This document shows, in pieces, positions 39,488 through 52,345 of a DNA stretch of 64,000 nucleotides (positions are counted from its first letter, which is position 1; each line of letters starts with the position of its first letter). Both the position numbers and the translations under genes were made by a program. The stretch is from Climacium dendroides (taxonomy: Eukaryota; Streptophyta; Bryopsida; Hypnales; Climaciaceae). The stretch is from the NCBI GenBank assembly GCA_950106755.1, contig OX467085.1, positions 1,860,001 to 1,924,000 on the forward strand, in the 5' to 3' direction. The notes under the pieces were generated by a model. The model saw nothing but the letters and a program-made list of their open reading frames with translations. It did no database searches and had not been told where the DNA came from.

Positions 39488-40880
39488 TGTCCGAAATTAT
39501 AACACACAAGTTGCAAATCGTCGAAATAGTTAGGATTCATGGAAAAATGAAGTTTAAGAGAACCGTATTGCTTCCCCACACTTTTTCAATCGAAATGGTT
39601 GTTAAAATTAATTAGACTCTAAAAATCATGTTGTATTTAATAGATACCAAACCAATAAATTATAGGCTTTTGACGTGGAAGCATGTCCGAAATCATAACA
39701 CACAAGTTGCAAATCCTCGAAATAGTTAGGATTCATGGAAAAATGAAGTTTAAGAGAACCCTATTGCTTCCCCACACTTTTTCAATCGAAATGGGTGTTG
39801 AAGAATGAGACTCTAAAAATCATGTTGTATTTAATAGATACCAAACCAATAAATTATAGGCTTATGACGTGGAAGCATGTCCAAAATTATAACACACAAG
39901 TTGCAAATCCTCGAAATAGTTAGGATTCATGGAAAAATGAAGTTTAAGAGAACCCTATTGCTTCCCCACACTTTTTCAATTGAAATGGGTGTTGAAGAAT
40001 GAGACTCTAAAAATCATGTTGTATTTAATAGATACCAAACCAATAAATTATAGACTCTTGACGTGGGAGCATGTCCGAAATTATAACACACAAGTTGCAA
40101 ATCTTCGAAATAGTTAGGATTCATGGAAAAATGAAGTTTAAGAGAACCCTATTGCTTCCCCACACTTTTTCAATGGAAATGGGTGTTGAAGAATGAGACT
40201 CTAAAAATCATGTTGTATTTAATAGATACCAAACCAATAAATTATAGGCTTTTGACGTGGAAGCATGTCCGAAATCATAACACACAAGTTGCAAATCGTC
40301 GAAATAGTTAGGATTCATGGAAAAATGAAGTTTAAGAGAACCGTATTGCTTCCCCATACTTTTTCAATCGAAATGGTTGTTAAAATTAATCAGACTCTAA
40401 AAATCATGTTGTATTTAATAGATACCAAACCAATAAATTATAGGCTTTTGACGTGGAAGCATGTCCGAAATCATAACACACAAGTTGCAAATCTTCGAAA
40501 TAGTTAGGATTCATGGAAAAATGAAGTTTAAGAGAACCCTATTGCTTCCCCACACTTTTTCAATCGAAATGGGTGTTGAAGAATGAGACTCTAAAAATCA
40601 TGTTGTATTTAATAGATACCAAACCAATAAATTATAGGCTTATGACGTGGAAGCATGTCCGAAATTATAACACACAAGTTGCAAATCCTCGAAATAGTTA
40701 GGATTCATGGAAAAATGAAGTTTAAGTGAACCCTATTGCTTCCCCACACTTTTTCAATTGAAATGGGTGTTGAAGAATGAGACTCTAAAAATCATGTTGT
40801 ATTTAATAGAAACCAAACCAATAAATTATAGGCTTTTGACGTCGAAGCATGTCCGAAATTATAACACACAAGTTGCAAAT
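39488..40880 (+). repeat. Duplicate segment at 2,720-bp offset, copy 1
   Basis: This matches 42,208-43,600 (about 1,393 bp, seven monomers). Shared markers are AACCGTATTGC with GGTTGTTAAAATTAAT (39,600/42,320), GACTCTTGACGTGGGAGC (40,054/42,774), CCCCATACTTTTTC and TTTAAGTGAACCC (40,721/43,441). Differences are few, for example AATTAGACTC versus AATCAGACTC. The GTTAAAATTAATCAG unit is 196 bp long but arose from a different base change than the AAAAATAATC family. Confidence 0.84.
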
Positions 40881-42091
40881 CTTCGAAATAGTTAGGATTC
40901 ATGGAAAAATGAAGTTTAAGAGAACCCTATTGCTTCCCCACACTTTTTCAATCGAAATGGGTGTTGAAGAATGAGACTCTAAAAATCATGCTGTATTTAA
41001 TAGAAACCAAACCAATAAATTATAGACTTTTGACGTGGAAGCATGTCCGAAATCATAACACACAAGTTGCAAATCTTCGAAATAGTTAGGATTCATGGAA
41101 AAATGAAGTTTAAGAGAACCCTATTGCTTCCCCACACTTTTTCAATTGAAATGGGTGTTGAAGAATGAGACTCTAAAAATCATGTTGTATTTAATAGATA
41201 CCAAACCAATAAACTATAGACTTTTGACGTGGAAGCATGTCCGAAATTATAACACACAAGTTGCAAATCTTCGAAATAGTTAGGATTCATGGAAAAATGA
41301 AGTTTAAGAGAACCCTATTGCTTCCCCACACTTTTTCAATCGAAATGGGTGTTGAAGAATGAGACTCTAAAAATCATGTTGTATTTAATAGATACCAAAC
41401 CAATAAATTATAGGCTTATGACGTGGAAGCATGTCCGAAATTATAACACACAAGTTGCAAATCCTCGAAATAGTTAGGATTCATGGAAAAATGAAGTTTA
41501 AGTGAACCCTATTGCTTCCCCACACTTTTTCAATTGAAATGGGTGTTGAAGAATGAGACTCTAAAAATCATGTTGTATTTAATAGAAACCAAACCAATAA
41601 ATTATAGGCTTATGACGTGGAAGCATGTCCGAAATTATAACACACAAGTTGCAAATCTTCGAAATAGTTAGGATTCATGGAAAAATGAAGTTTAAGAGAA
41701 CCCTATTGCTTCCCCACACTTTTTCAATCGAAATGGGTGTTGAAGAATGAGACTCTAAAAATCATGCTGTATTTAATAGAAACCAAACCAATAAATTATA
41801 GACTTTTGACGTGGAAGCATGTCCGAAATCATAACACACAAGTTGCAAATCTTCGAAATAGTTAGGATTCATGGAAAAATGAAGTTTAAGAGAACCCTAT
41901 TGCTTCCCCACACTTTTTCAATTGAAATGGGTGTTGAAGAATGAGACTCTAAAAATCATGTTGTATTTAATAGATACCAAACCAATAAACTATAGACTTT
42001 TGACGTGGAAGCATGTCCGAAATTATAACACACAAGTTGCAAATCTTCGAAATAGTTAGGATTCATGGAAAAATGAAGTTTAAGAGAACCC
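40540..42091 (+). repeat. 4-monomer tandem duplication, 776 bp, two copies
   Basis: Copies are at about 40,540-41,315 and 41,316-42,091. TTTAAGTGAACCC (40,721/41,497), TATAGACTTTTG in a CATGCTG unit (41,021/41,797) and AAACTATAGACTTTTG (41,212/41,988) all repeat at 776 bp. GACGTCG in copy 1 is GACGTGG in copy 2. It is nested between the two 2,720-bp-offset segments. Confidence 0.83.
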
Positions 42092-42207
42092 TATTGCTTC
42101 CCCACACTTATTCAATCGAAATGGGTGTTAAAAAAATCAGACTCTAAAAATCATGCTGTATTGAATAGAAACCAAACCAATAAATTATAGGCTTTGACGT
42201 CGAAGCA
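42092..42207 (+). repeat. Junction unit with a one-base deletion
   Basis: This joins the 776-bp repeat to the next duplicate. It contains CACTTATTC in place of CACTTTTTC, TATTGAATAG in place of TATTTAATAG, and GGCTTTGACG with one T lost from the usual GGCTTTTGACG at about 42,193. Confidence 0.8.
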
Positions 42208-43600
42208 TGTCCGAAATTATAACACACAAGTTGCAAATCGTCGAAATAGTTAGGATTCATGGAAAAATGAAGTTTAAGAGAACCGTATTGCTTCCCCACA
42301 CTTTTTCAATCGAAATGGTTGTTAAAATTAATCAGACTCTAAAAATCATGTTGTATTTAATAGATACCAAACCAATAAATTATAGGCTTTCGACGTGGAA
42401 GCATGTCCGAAATCATAACACACAAGTTGCAAATCCTCGAAATAGTTAGGATTCATGGAAAAATGAAGTTTAAGAGAACCCTATTGCTTCCCCACACTTT
42501 TTCAATCGAAATGGGTGTTGAAGAATGAGACTCTAAAAATCATGTTGTATTTAATAGATACCAAACCAATAAATTATAGGCTTATGACGTGGAAGCATGT
42601 CCAAAATTATAACACACAAGTTGCAAATCCTCGAAATAGTTAGGATTCATGGAAAAATGAAGTTTAAGAGAACCCTATTGCTTCCCCACACTTTTTCAAT
42701 TGAAATGGGTGTTGAAGAATGAGACTCTAAAAATCATGTTGTATTTAATAGATACCAAACCAATAAATTATAGACTCTTGACGTGGGAGCATGTCCGAAA
42801 TTATAACACACAAGTTGCAAATCTTCGAAATAGTTAGGATTCATGGAAAAATGAAGTTTAAGAGAACCCTATTGCTTCCCCACACTTTTTCAATGGAAAT
42901 GGGTGTTGAAGAATGAGACTCTAAAAATCATGTTGTATTTAATAGATACCAAACCAATAAATTATAGGCTTTTGACGTGGAAGCATGTCCGAAATCATAA
43001 CACACAAGTTGCAAATCGTCGAAATAGTTAGGATTCATGGAAAAATGAAGTTTAAGAGAACCGTATTGCTTCCCCATACTTTTTCAATCGAAATGGTTGT
43101 TAAAATTAATCAGACTCTAAAAATCATGTTGTATTTAATAGATACCAAACCAATAAATTATAGGCTTTTGACGTGGAAGCATGTCCGAAATCATAACACA
43201 CAAGTTGCAAATCTTCGAAATAGTTAGGATTCATGGAAAAATGAAGTTTAAGAGAACCCTATTGCTTCCCCACACTTTTTCAATCGAAATGGGTGTTGAA
43301 GAATGAGACTCTAAAAATCATGTTGTATTTAATAGATACCAAACCAATAAATTATAGGCTTATGACGTGGAAGCATGTCCGAAATTATAACACACAAGTT
43401 GCAAATCCTCGAAATAGTTAGGATTCATGGAAAAATGAAGTTTAAGTGAACCCTATTGCTTCCCCACACTTTTTCAATTGAAATGGGTGTTGAAGAATGA
43501 GACTCTAAAAATCATGTTGTATTTAATAGAAACCAAACCAATAAATTATAGGCTTTTGACGTCGAAGCATGTCCGAAATTATAACACACAAGTTGCAAAT
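42208..43600 (+). repeat. Duplicate segment at 2,720-bp offset, copy 2
   Basis: Partner of 39,488-40,880 with almost the same sequence. It diverges at TCGTCGAAAT versus TCTTCGAAAT near 43,600/40,880. TTTCGACGTGG at about 42,389 is a private change. Confidence 0.84.
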
Positions 43601-44669
43601 CGTCGAAATAGTTAGGATTCATGGAAAAATGAAGTTTAAGAGAACCCTATTGCTTCCCCACACTTTTTCAATCGAAATGGGTGTTAAAAAAATCAGACTC
43701 TAAAAATCATGCTGTATTTAATAGAAACCAAGCCAATAAATTATAGGTTTTTGACGTGGAAGCATATCCGAAATTATAACACACAAGTTGCAAATCTTCG
43801 AAATAGTTAGAAGATCATGGAAAAATGAAGTTTAAGAAAACCGTATTGCTTCCCCACACTTTTTCAATCGAAATGGGTGTTAAGAAAATGAGACTCTAAA
43901 AATCATGTTGTATTTAATAGAAACCAAACCAATAAATTATAGACTTTTGACGTGGAAGGATGTCCGAAATGATAACACACAAGTCGCAAATCTTCGAAAT
44001 AGTTAAGATTCATGGAAAAATGAAGTTTAAGAGAACCCTATTGCTTCCCCATACTTTTTCAATTGAAATGGGTGTTGAAGAATCAGACTCTAAAAGTCAG
44101 GTTGTATTTAAAAGATACCAAACCAATAAATTATAGGCTTTTGACGTGGAAGCATGTCCGAAATTATAACACACACGTTGCAAATCTTCGAAATAGTTAG
44201 GATTCATGGAAAAATGAAGTTTAACAGAACCCTATTGCTTCCCACACTTTTTCAATCGAAATGGGTGTTAGAAATAATCAGACTCTAAAGATCATGCTGT
44301 ATTTAATAGAAACCAAACCAATAAATTATAGGCTTTTGACGTGGAAGCATGTCCGAAATCATAACACACAAGTTGCAAATCTTCGAAATAGTTAGGATTC
44401 ATGGAAAAATGAAGTTTAAGAGAACCCTATTGCTTCCCCACACTTTTTCAATGGAAATGGGTGTTGAAGAATGAGACTCTAAAAATCATGTTGTATTTAA
44501 TAGATACCAAACCAATAAATTATAGGCTTTTGACGTGGAAGCATGTCCGAAATCATAACACACAAGTTGCAAATCGTCGAAATAGTTAGGATTCATGGAA
44601 AAATGAAGTTTAAGAGAACCGTATTGCTTCCCCACACTTTTTCAATCGAAATGGTTGTTAAAATTAATC
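43601..44669 (+). repeat. Most irregular stretch of the array
   Basis: About 5.5 units with unusual changes. AGTTAGAAGATCATGG replaces AGTTAGGATTCATGG at about 43,807. Other changes are AAGAAAACCGTATTGC, GTTAAGAAAATGAG, GGAAGGATGTCC, ACAAGTCGC, TTTAAAAGATACC (about 44,108) and CTTCCCACAC with one C lost (about 44,249). GTTAGAAATAATCAGACTCTAAAGATC first appears here and recurs at 45.4 and 47.0 kb. Lower uniformity suggests reduced exchange or an old junction. Confidence 0.78.
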
Positions 44670-47450
44670 AGACTCTAAAAATCATGTTGTATTTAATAGA
44701 TACCAAACCAATAAATTATAGGCTTTTCACGTGGAAGCATGTCCGAAATCATAACACACAAGTTGCAAATCTTCGAAATAGTTAGGATTCATGGAAAAAT
44801 GAAGTTTAAGAGAATCCTATTGCTTCCCCACACTTTTTCAATGGAAATGGGTGTTGAAGAATGAGACTCTAAAAATCATGTTGTATTTAATAGATACCAA
44901 ACCAATAAATTATAGGCTTATGACGTGGAAGCATGTCCGAAATTATAACACACAAGTTGCAAATCCTCGAAATAGTTAGGATTCATGGAAAAATGAAGTT
45001 TAAAAGAACCCTATAGCTTCCCCACACTTTTTCAATCGAAATGGGTGTTAAAAATAATCAGACTCTGAAAATCATGCTGTATTTAATAGAAACCAAACCA
45101 ATAAATTATAGGCTTTTGACGTGGAAGCATGTCCGAAATTATAACACACAAGTTGCAAATCTTCGAAATAGTTAAGATTCATGGAAAAATGAAGTTTAAG
45201 AGAACCCTATTGCTTCCCCATACTTTTTCAATTGAAATGGGTGTTGAAGAATCAGACTCTAAAAGTCAGGTTGTATTTAATAGATACCAAACCAATAAAT
45301 TATAGGCTTTTGACGTGGAAGCATGTCCGAAATTATAACACACACGTTGCAAATCTTCGAAATAGTTAGGATTCATGGAAAAATGAAGTTTAAGAGAACC
45401 CTATTGCTTCCCCACACTTTTTCAATCGAAATGGGTGTTAGAAATAATCAGACTCTAAAGATCATGCTGTATTTAATAGAAACCAAACCAATAAATTATA
45501 GACTTTTGACGTGGAAGGATGTCCGAAATTATAACACACAAGTTGCAAATCTTCGAAATAGTTAAGATTCATGGAAAAATGAAGTTTAAGAGAACCCTAT
45601 TGCTTTCCCATACTTTTTCAATTGAAATGGGTGTTGAAGAATGAGACTCTAAAAATCATGTTGTATTTAATAGATACCAAACCAATAAATTATAGGCTTT
45701 TGACGTGGAAGGATGTCCGAAATTATAACACACAAGTTGCAAATCTTCGAAATAGTTAGGATTCATGGAAAAATGAAGTTTAAGAGAACCCTATTGCTTC
45801 CCCACACTTTTTCAATCGAAATGGGTGTTGAAGAATGAGACTCTAAAAATCATGTTGTATTTAATAGATACCAAACCAATAAATTATAGGCTTCTGACGT
45901 GGAAGCATGTCCAAAATTATAACACACAAGTTGCAAATCGTCGAAATAGTTAGGATTCATGGAAAAATGAAGTTTAAGAGATCCCTATTGCTTCCCCACA
46001 CTTTTTCAATCGAAATGGTTGTTAAAATTAATCAGACTCTAAAAATCATGTTGTATTTAATAGATACCAAACCAATAAATTATAGGCTTCTGACGTGGAA
46101 GCATGTCCAAAATTATAACACACAAGTTGCAAATCGTCGAAATAGTTAGGATTCATGGAAAAATGAAGTTTAAGAGATCCCTATTGCTTCCCCAGTCTTT
46201 TTCAATCGAAATGGGTGTTAAAAAAATCAGACTCTAAAAATCATGTTGTATTTAATAGAAACCAAACCAATAAATTATAGGCTTTTGACGTGGAAGCATG
46301 TCCGAAATCATAACACACAAGTTGCAAATCTTCGAAATAGTTAGGATTCATGGAAAAATGAAGTTTAAGAGAACCCTATTGCTTCCCCACACTTTTTCAA
46401 TGGAAATGGGTGTTGAAGAATGAGACTCTAAAAATCATGTTGTATTTAATAGATACCAAACCAATAAATTATAGGCTTATGACGTGGAAGCATGTCCGAA
46501 ATTATAACACACAAGTTGCAAATCCTCGAAATAGTTAGGATTCATGGAAAAATGAAGTTTAAGAGAACCCTATAGCTTCCCCACACTTTTTCAATCGAAA
46601 TGGGTGTTAAAAATAATCAGACTCTGAAAATCATGCTGTATTTAATAGAAACCAAACCAATAAATTATAGGCTTTTGACGTGGAAGCATGTCCGAAATTA
46701 TAACACACAAGTTGCAAATCTTCGAAATAGTTAAGATTCATGGAAAAATGAAGTTTAAGAGAACCCTATTGCTTCCCCATACTTTTTCAATTGAAATGGG
46801 TGTTGAAGAATCAGACTCTAAAAGTCAGGTTGTATTTAATAGATACCAAACCAATAAATTATAGGCTTTTGACGTGGAAGCATGTCCGAAATTATAACAC
46901 ACACGTTGCAAATCTTCGAAATAGTTAGGATTCATGGAAAAATGAAGTTTAAGAGAACCCTATTGCTTCCCCACACTTTTTCAATCGAAATGGGTGTTAG
47001 AAATAATCAGACTCTAAAGATCATGCTGTATTTAATAGAAACCAAACCAATAAATTATAGACTTTTGACGTGGAAGGATGTCCGAAATTATAACACACAA
47101 GTTGCAAATCTTCGAAATAGTTAAGATTCATGGAAAAATGAAGTTTAAGAGAACCCTATTGCTTCCCCATACTTTTTCAATTGAAATGGGTGTTGAAGAA
47201 TGAGACTCTGAAAATCATGTTGTATTTAATAGATACCAAACCAATAAATTATAGGCTTTTGACGTGGAAGGATGTCCGAAATTATAACACACAAGTTGCA
47301 AATCGTCGAAATAGTTAGGATTCATGGAAAAATGAAGTTTAAGAGAACCCTATTGCTTCCCCACACTTTTTCAATCGAAATGGGTGTTGAAGAATGAGAC
47401 TCTAAAAATCATGTTGTATTTAATAGATACCAAACCAATAAATTATAGGC
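44670..47450 (+). repeat. 8-monomer repeat, 1,559 bp, two copies
   Basis: Copy 1 is about 44,670-46,228; copy 2 is about 46,229-47,450 and incomplete. Markers 1,559 bp apart are GACTCTGAAAATC (45,061/46,620), AATCAGACTCTAAAAGTCAGG, ACACACGTTGC (45,340/46,899), GTTAGAAATAATC with AAAGATC, and GGAAGGATGTCC (45,516/47,075). Some differences are seen, including TGCTTTCCC versus TGCTTCCCC and AGAATCC versus AGAACCC. Confidence 0.83.
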
Positions 47451-49026
47451 TTTTGACGTCGAAGCATGTCCGAAATTATAACACACAAGTTGCAAATCGT
47501 CGAAATAGTTAGGATTCATGGAAAAATGAAGTTTAAGAGAACCCTATTGCTTCCCCACACTTTTTCAATCGAAATGGGTGTTAAAAAAATCAGACTCTAA
47601 AAATCATGCTGTATTTAATAGATACCAAACCAATAAATTATAGGCTTTTGACGTGGAAGCATGTCCGAAATCATAATACACAAGTTGCAAATCGTCGAAA
47701 TAGTTAGGATTCATGGAAAAATGAAGTTTAAGAGAACCCTATTGCTTCCCCACACTTTTTCAATTGAAATGGGTGTTGAAGATTGAGACTCTAAAAATCA
47801 TGTTGTATTTAATAGATACCAAACCAATAAATTATAGGCTTTTGACGTGGAAGCATGTCCAAAATTATAACACACAAGTTGCAAATCGTCGAAATAGTTA
47901 GGATTCATGGAAAAATGAAGTTTAAGAGATCCCTATTGCTTCCCCAGTCTTTTTCAATCGAAATGGGTGTTAAAAATAATCAGACTCTAAAAATCATGCT
48001 GTATTTAATAGAAACCAAACCAATAAATTATAGGCTTTTGACGTGGAAGCATGTCCGAAATTATAACACACAAGTTGCAAATCGTCGAAATAGTTAGGAT
48101 TCATGGAAAAATGAAGTTTAAGAGATCCCTATTGCTTCCCCAGTCTTTTTCAATCGAAATGGGTGTTAAAAATAATCAGACTCTAAAAATCATGCTGTAT
48201 TTAATAGAAAGCAAACCAATAAATTATAGACTTTTGACGTGGAAGCATGTCCGAAATTATAACACACAAGTTGCAAATCGTCGAAATAGTTAGGATTCAT
48301 GGAAAAATGAAGTTTAAGGGAACCCTATTGCTTCCCCACACTTTTTCAATCGAAATGGGTGTTAAAAATAATCAGACTCTAAAAATCATGCTGTATTTAA
48401 TAGAAACCAAACCAATAAATTATAGGCTTTTGACGTGGAAGCATGTCCGAAATCATAACACACAAGTTGCAAATCTTCGAAATAGTTAGGATTCATGGAA
48501 AAATGAAGTTTAAGAGAACCCTATTGCTTCCCCACACTTTTTCAATTGAAATGGGTGTTGAAGATTGAGACTCTAAAAATCATGTTGTATTCAATAGATA
48601 CCAAACCAATAAATTATAGGCTTCTGACGTGGAAGCATGTCCGAAATTATAACACACAAGTTGCAAATCGTCGAAATAGTTAGGATTCATGGAAAAATGA
48701 AGTTTAAGAAAACCCTATTGTTTCCCCATACTTTTTCAATCGAAATGGGTGTTAGAAATAATCAGACTCTAAAAATCATGCTGTATTTAATAGAAACCAA
48801 ACCAATAAATTATAGACTTTTGACGTGGAAGCATGTCCGAAATTATAACACACAAGTTGCAAATCTTCGAAATAGTTAGGATTCATGGAAAAATGAAGTT
48901 TAAGAGAACCCTATTGCTTCCCCACACTTTTTCAATTGAAATGGGTGTTGAAGAATGAGACTCTAAAAATCATGTTGTATTTAATAGATACCAAACCAAT
49001 AAATTATAGGCTTTTGACGTGGAAGC
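47451..49026 (+). repeat. Transition into the 196-bp family
   Basis: About eight units. From 47,855 the AGATCCC/CCCCAGTC/AAAAATAATC 196-bp units become regular, with two in a row (47,855 and 48,051). An AGGGAACCC 196-bp unit follows (48,247), then a 194-bp GAAGATTGAG unit. This is the first assembly of the component types that form the 586-bp trimer to the right. CATAATACACAAG (47,671) is shared with 49,818 and 53,726. Confidence 0.82.
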
Positions 49027-49612
49027 ATGTCCAAAATTATAACACACAAGTTGCAAATCGTCGAAATAGTTAGGATTCATGGAAAAATGAAGTTTAAGAG
49101 ATCCCTATTGCTTCCCCAGTCTTTTTCAATCGAAATGGGTGTTAAAAATAATCAGACTCTAAAAATCATGCTGTATTTAATAGAAACCAAACCAATAAAT
49201 TATAGGCTTTTGACGTGGAAGCATGTCCGAAATTATAACACACAAGTTGCAAATCGTCGAAATAGTTAGGATTCATGGAAAAATGAAGTTTAAGGGAACC
49301 CTATTGCTTCCCCACACTTTTTCAATCGAAATGGGTGTTAAAAATAATCAGACTCTAAAAATCATGCTGTATTTAATAGAAACCAAACCAATAAATTATA
49401 GGCTTTTGACGTGGAAGCATGTCCGAAATCATAACACACAAGTTGCAAATCTTCGAAATAGTTAGGATTCATGGAAAAATGAAGTTTAAGAGAACCCTAT
49501 TGCTTCCCCACACTTTTTCAATTGAAATGGGTGTTGAAGATTGAGACTCTAAAAATCATGTTGTATTTAATAGATACCAAACCAATAAATTATAGGCTTC
49601 TGACGTGGAAGC
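49027..49612 (+). repeat. 586-bp trimer higher-order repeat, isolated copy
   Basis: Three units of 196 + 196 + 194 bp: one with GTCCAAAAT/AGATCCC/CCAGTC, one with AAGGGAACCC/CCACAC, and one with CAATTGAAA/GAAGATTGAG. It is followed by two units of another kind (49,613-50,001) before the regular run begins. Confidence 0.88.
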
Positions 49613-50001
49613 ATGTCCAAAATTATAACACACAAGTTGCAAATCGTCGAAATAGTTAGGATTCATGGAAAAATGAAGTTTAAGAGAACCCTATTGCTTC
49701 CCCACACTTTTTCAATCGAAATGGGTGTTAAAAAAATCAGACTCTAAAAATCATGCTGTATTTAATAGATACCAAACCAATAAATTATAGGCTTTTGACG
49801 TGGAAGCATGTCCGAAATCATAATACACAAGTTGCAAATCGTCGAAATAGTTAGGATTCATGGAAAAATGAAGTTTAAGAGAACCCTATTGCTTCCCCAC
49901 ACTTTTTCAATTGAAATGGGTGTTGAAGATTGAGACTCTAAAAATCATGTTGTATTTAATAGATACCAAACCAATAAATTATAGGCTTTTGACGTGGAAG
50001 C
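49613..50001 (+). repeat. Two-monomer interruption of the trimer run
   Basis: One 195-bp GTTAAAAAAATCAG unit and one 194-bp unit carrying CATAATACACAAG. The same pair is found near 47.5-47.8 kb and 53.5-53.8 kb, so it moves as a dimer. Confidence 0.8.
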
Positions 50002-52345
50002 ATGTCCAAAATTATAACACACAAGTTGCAAATCGTCGAAATAGTTAGGATTCATGGAAAAATGAAGTTTAAGAGATCCCTATTGCTTCCCCAGTCTTTT
50101 TCAATCGAAATGGGTGTTAAAAATAATCAGACTCTAAAAATCATGCTGTATTTAATAGAAACCAAACCAATAAATTATAGGCTTTTGACGTGGAAGCATG
50201 TCCGAAATTATAACACACAAGTTGCAAATCGTCGAAATAGTTAGGATTCATGGAAAAATGAAGTTTAAGGGAACCCTATTGCTTCCCCACACTTTTTCAA
50301 TCGAAATGGGTGTTAAAAATAATCAGACTCTAAAAATCATGCTGTATTTAATAGAAACCAAACCAATAAATTATAGGCTTTTGACGTGGAAGCATGTCCG
50401 AAATCATAACACACAAGTTGCAAATCTTCGAAATAGTTAGGATTCATGGAAAAATGAAGTTTAAGAGAACCCTATTGCTTCCCCACACTTTTTCAATTGA
50501 AATGGGTGTTGAAGATTGAGACTCTAAAAATCATGTTGTATTTAATAGATACCAAACCAATAAATTATAGGCTTTTGACGTGGAAGCATGTCCAAAATTA
50601 TAACACACAAGTTGCAAATCGTCGAAATAGTTAGGATTCATGGAAAAATGAAGTTTAAGAGATCCCTATTGCTTCCCCAGTCTTTTTCAATCGAAATGGG
50701 TGTTAAAAATAATCAGACTCTAAAAATCATGCTGTATTTAATAGAAACCAAACCAATAAATTATAGGCTTTTGACGTGGAAGCATGTCCGAAATTATAAC
50801 ACACAAGTTGCAAATCGTCGAAATAGTTAGGATTCATGGAAAAATGAAGTTTAAGGGAACCCTATTGCTTCCCCACACTTTTTCAATCGAAATGGGTGTT
50901 AAAAATAATCAGACTCTAAAAATCATGCTGTATTTAATAGAAACCAAACCAATAAATTATAGGCTTTTGACGTGGAAGCATGTCCGAAATCATAACACAC
51001 AAGTTGCAAATCTTCGAAATAGTTAGGATTCATGGAAAAATGAAGTTTAAGAGAACCCTATTGCTTCCCCACACTTTTTCAATTGAAATGGGTGTTGAAG
51101 ATTGAGACTCTAAAAATCATGTTGTATTTAATAGATACCAAACCAATAAATTATAGGCTTCTGACGTGGAAGCATGTCCAAAATTATAACACACAAGTTG
51201 CAAATCGTCGAAATAGTTAGGATTCATGGAAAAATGAAGTTTAAGAGATCCCTATTGCTTCCCCAGTCTTTTTCAATCGAAATGGGTGTTAAAAATAATC
51301 AGACTCTAAAAATCATGCTGTATTTAATAGAAACCAAACCAATAAATTATAGACTTTTGACGTGGAAGCATGTCCGAAATTATAACACACAAGTTGCAAA
51401 TCGTCGAAATAGTTAGGATTCATGGAAAAATGAAGTTTAAGGGAACCCTATTGCTTCCCCACACTTTTTCAATCGAAATGGGTGTTAAAAATAATCAGAC
51501 TCTAAAAATCATGCTGTATTTAATAGAAACCAAACCAATAAATTATAGGCTTTTGACGTGGAAGCATGTCCGAAATCATAACACACAAGTTGCAAATCGT
51601 CGAAATAGTTAGGATTCATGGAAAAATGAAGTTTAAGAGAACCCTATTGCTTCCCCACACATTTTCAATCGAAATGGGTGTTGAAGATTCAGACTCTAAA
51701 AATCATGTTGTATTTAATAGATACCAAACCAATAAATTATAGGCTTTTGACGTGGAAGCATGTCCAAAATTATAACACACAAGTTGCAAATCCTCGAAAT
51801 AGTTAGCATTCATGGAAAAATGAAGTTTAAGAGATCCCTATTGCTTCCCCAGTCTTTTTCAATCGAAATGGGTGTTAAAAATAATCAAATTCTAAAAATC
51901 ATGTTGTATTTAATAGAAACCAAACCAATAAATTATAGGCTTTTGACGTGGAAGCATGTCCGAAATCATAACACACAAGTTGCAAATCGTCAAAATAGTT
52001 AGGATTCATGGAAAAATGAAGTTTAAGAGATCCCTATTGCTTCCCCAGTCTTTTTCAATCGAAATGGGTGTTAAAAATAATCAGACTCTAAAAATCATGC
52101 TGTATTTAATAGAAACCAAACCAATAAATTATAGACTTTTGACGTGGAAACATGACCGAAATTATAACACACAAGTTGCAAATCGTCGAAATAGTTAGGA
52201 TTCATGGAAAAATGAGGTTTAAGAGAACCCTATTGCTTCCCCACACGTTTTCAATTGAAATGGGTGTTGAAGATTGAGACTCTAAAAATCATGTTGTATT
52301 TAATAGATACCAAACCAATAAATTATAGCCTTCTGACGTGGAAGC
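50002..52345 (+). repeat. 586-bp trimer higher-order repeat, four copies
   Basis: Copies start at 50,002, 50,588, 51,174 and 51,760, exactly 586 bp apart. The first three have the order AGATCCC unit (196), AGGGAACCC unit (196), CAATTGAAA/GAAGATTGAG-type unit (194). In the third the last unit has CACACATTTTCAATCG and GAAGATTCAG. In the fourth the middle unit is a second AGATCCC unit with CGTCAAAATAG, and the last has AATGAGGTTT. Confidence 0.9.
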
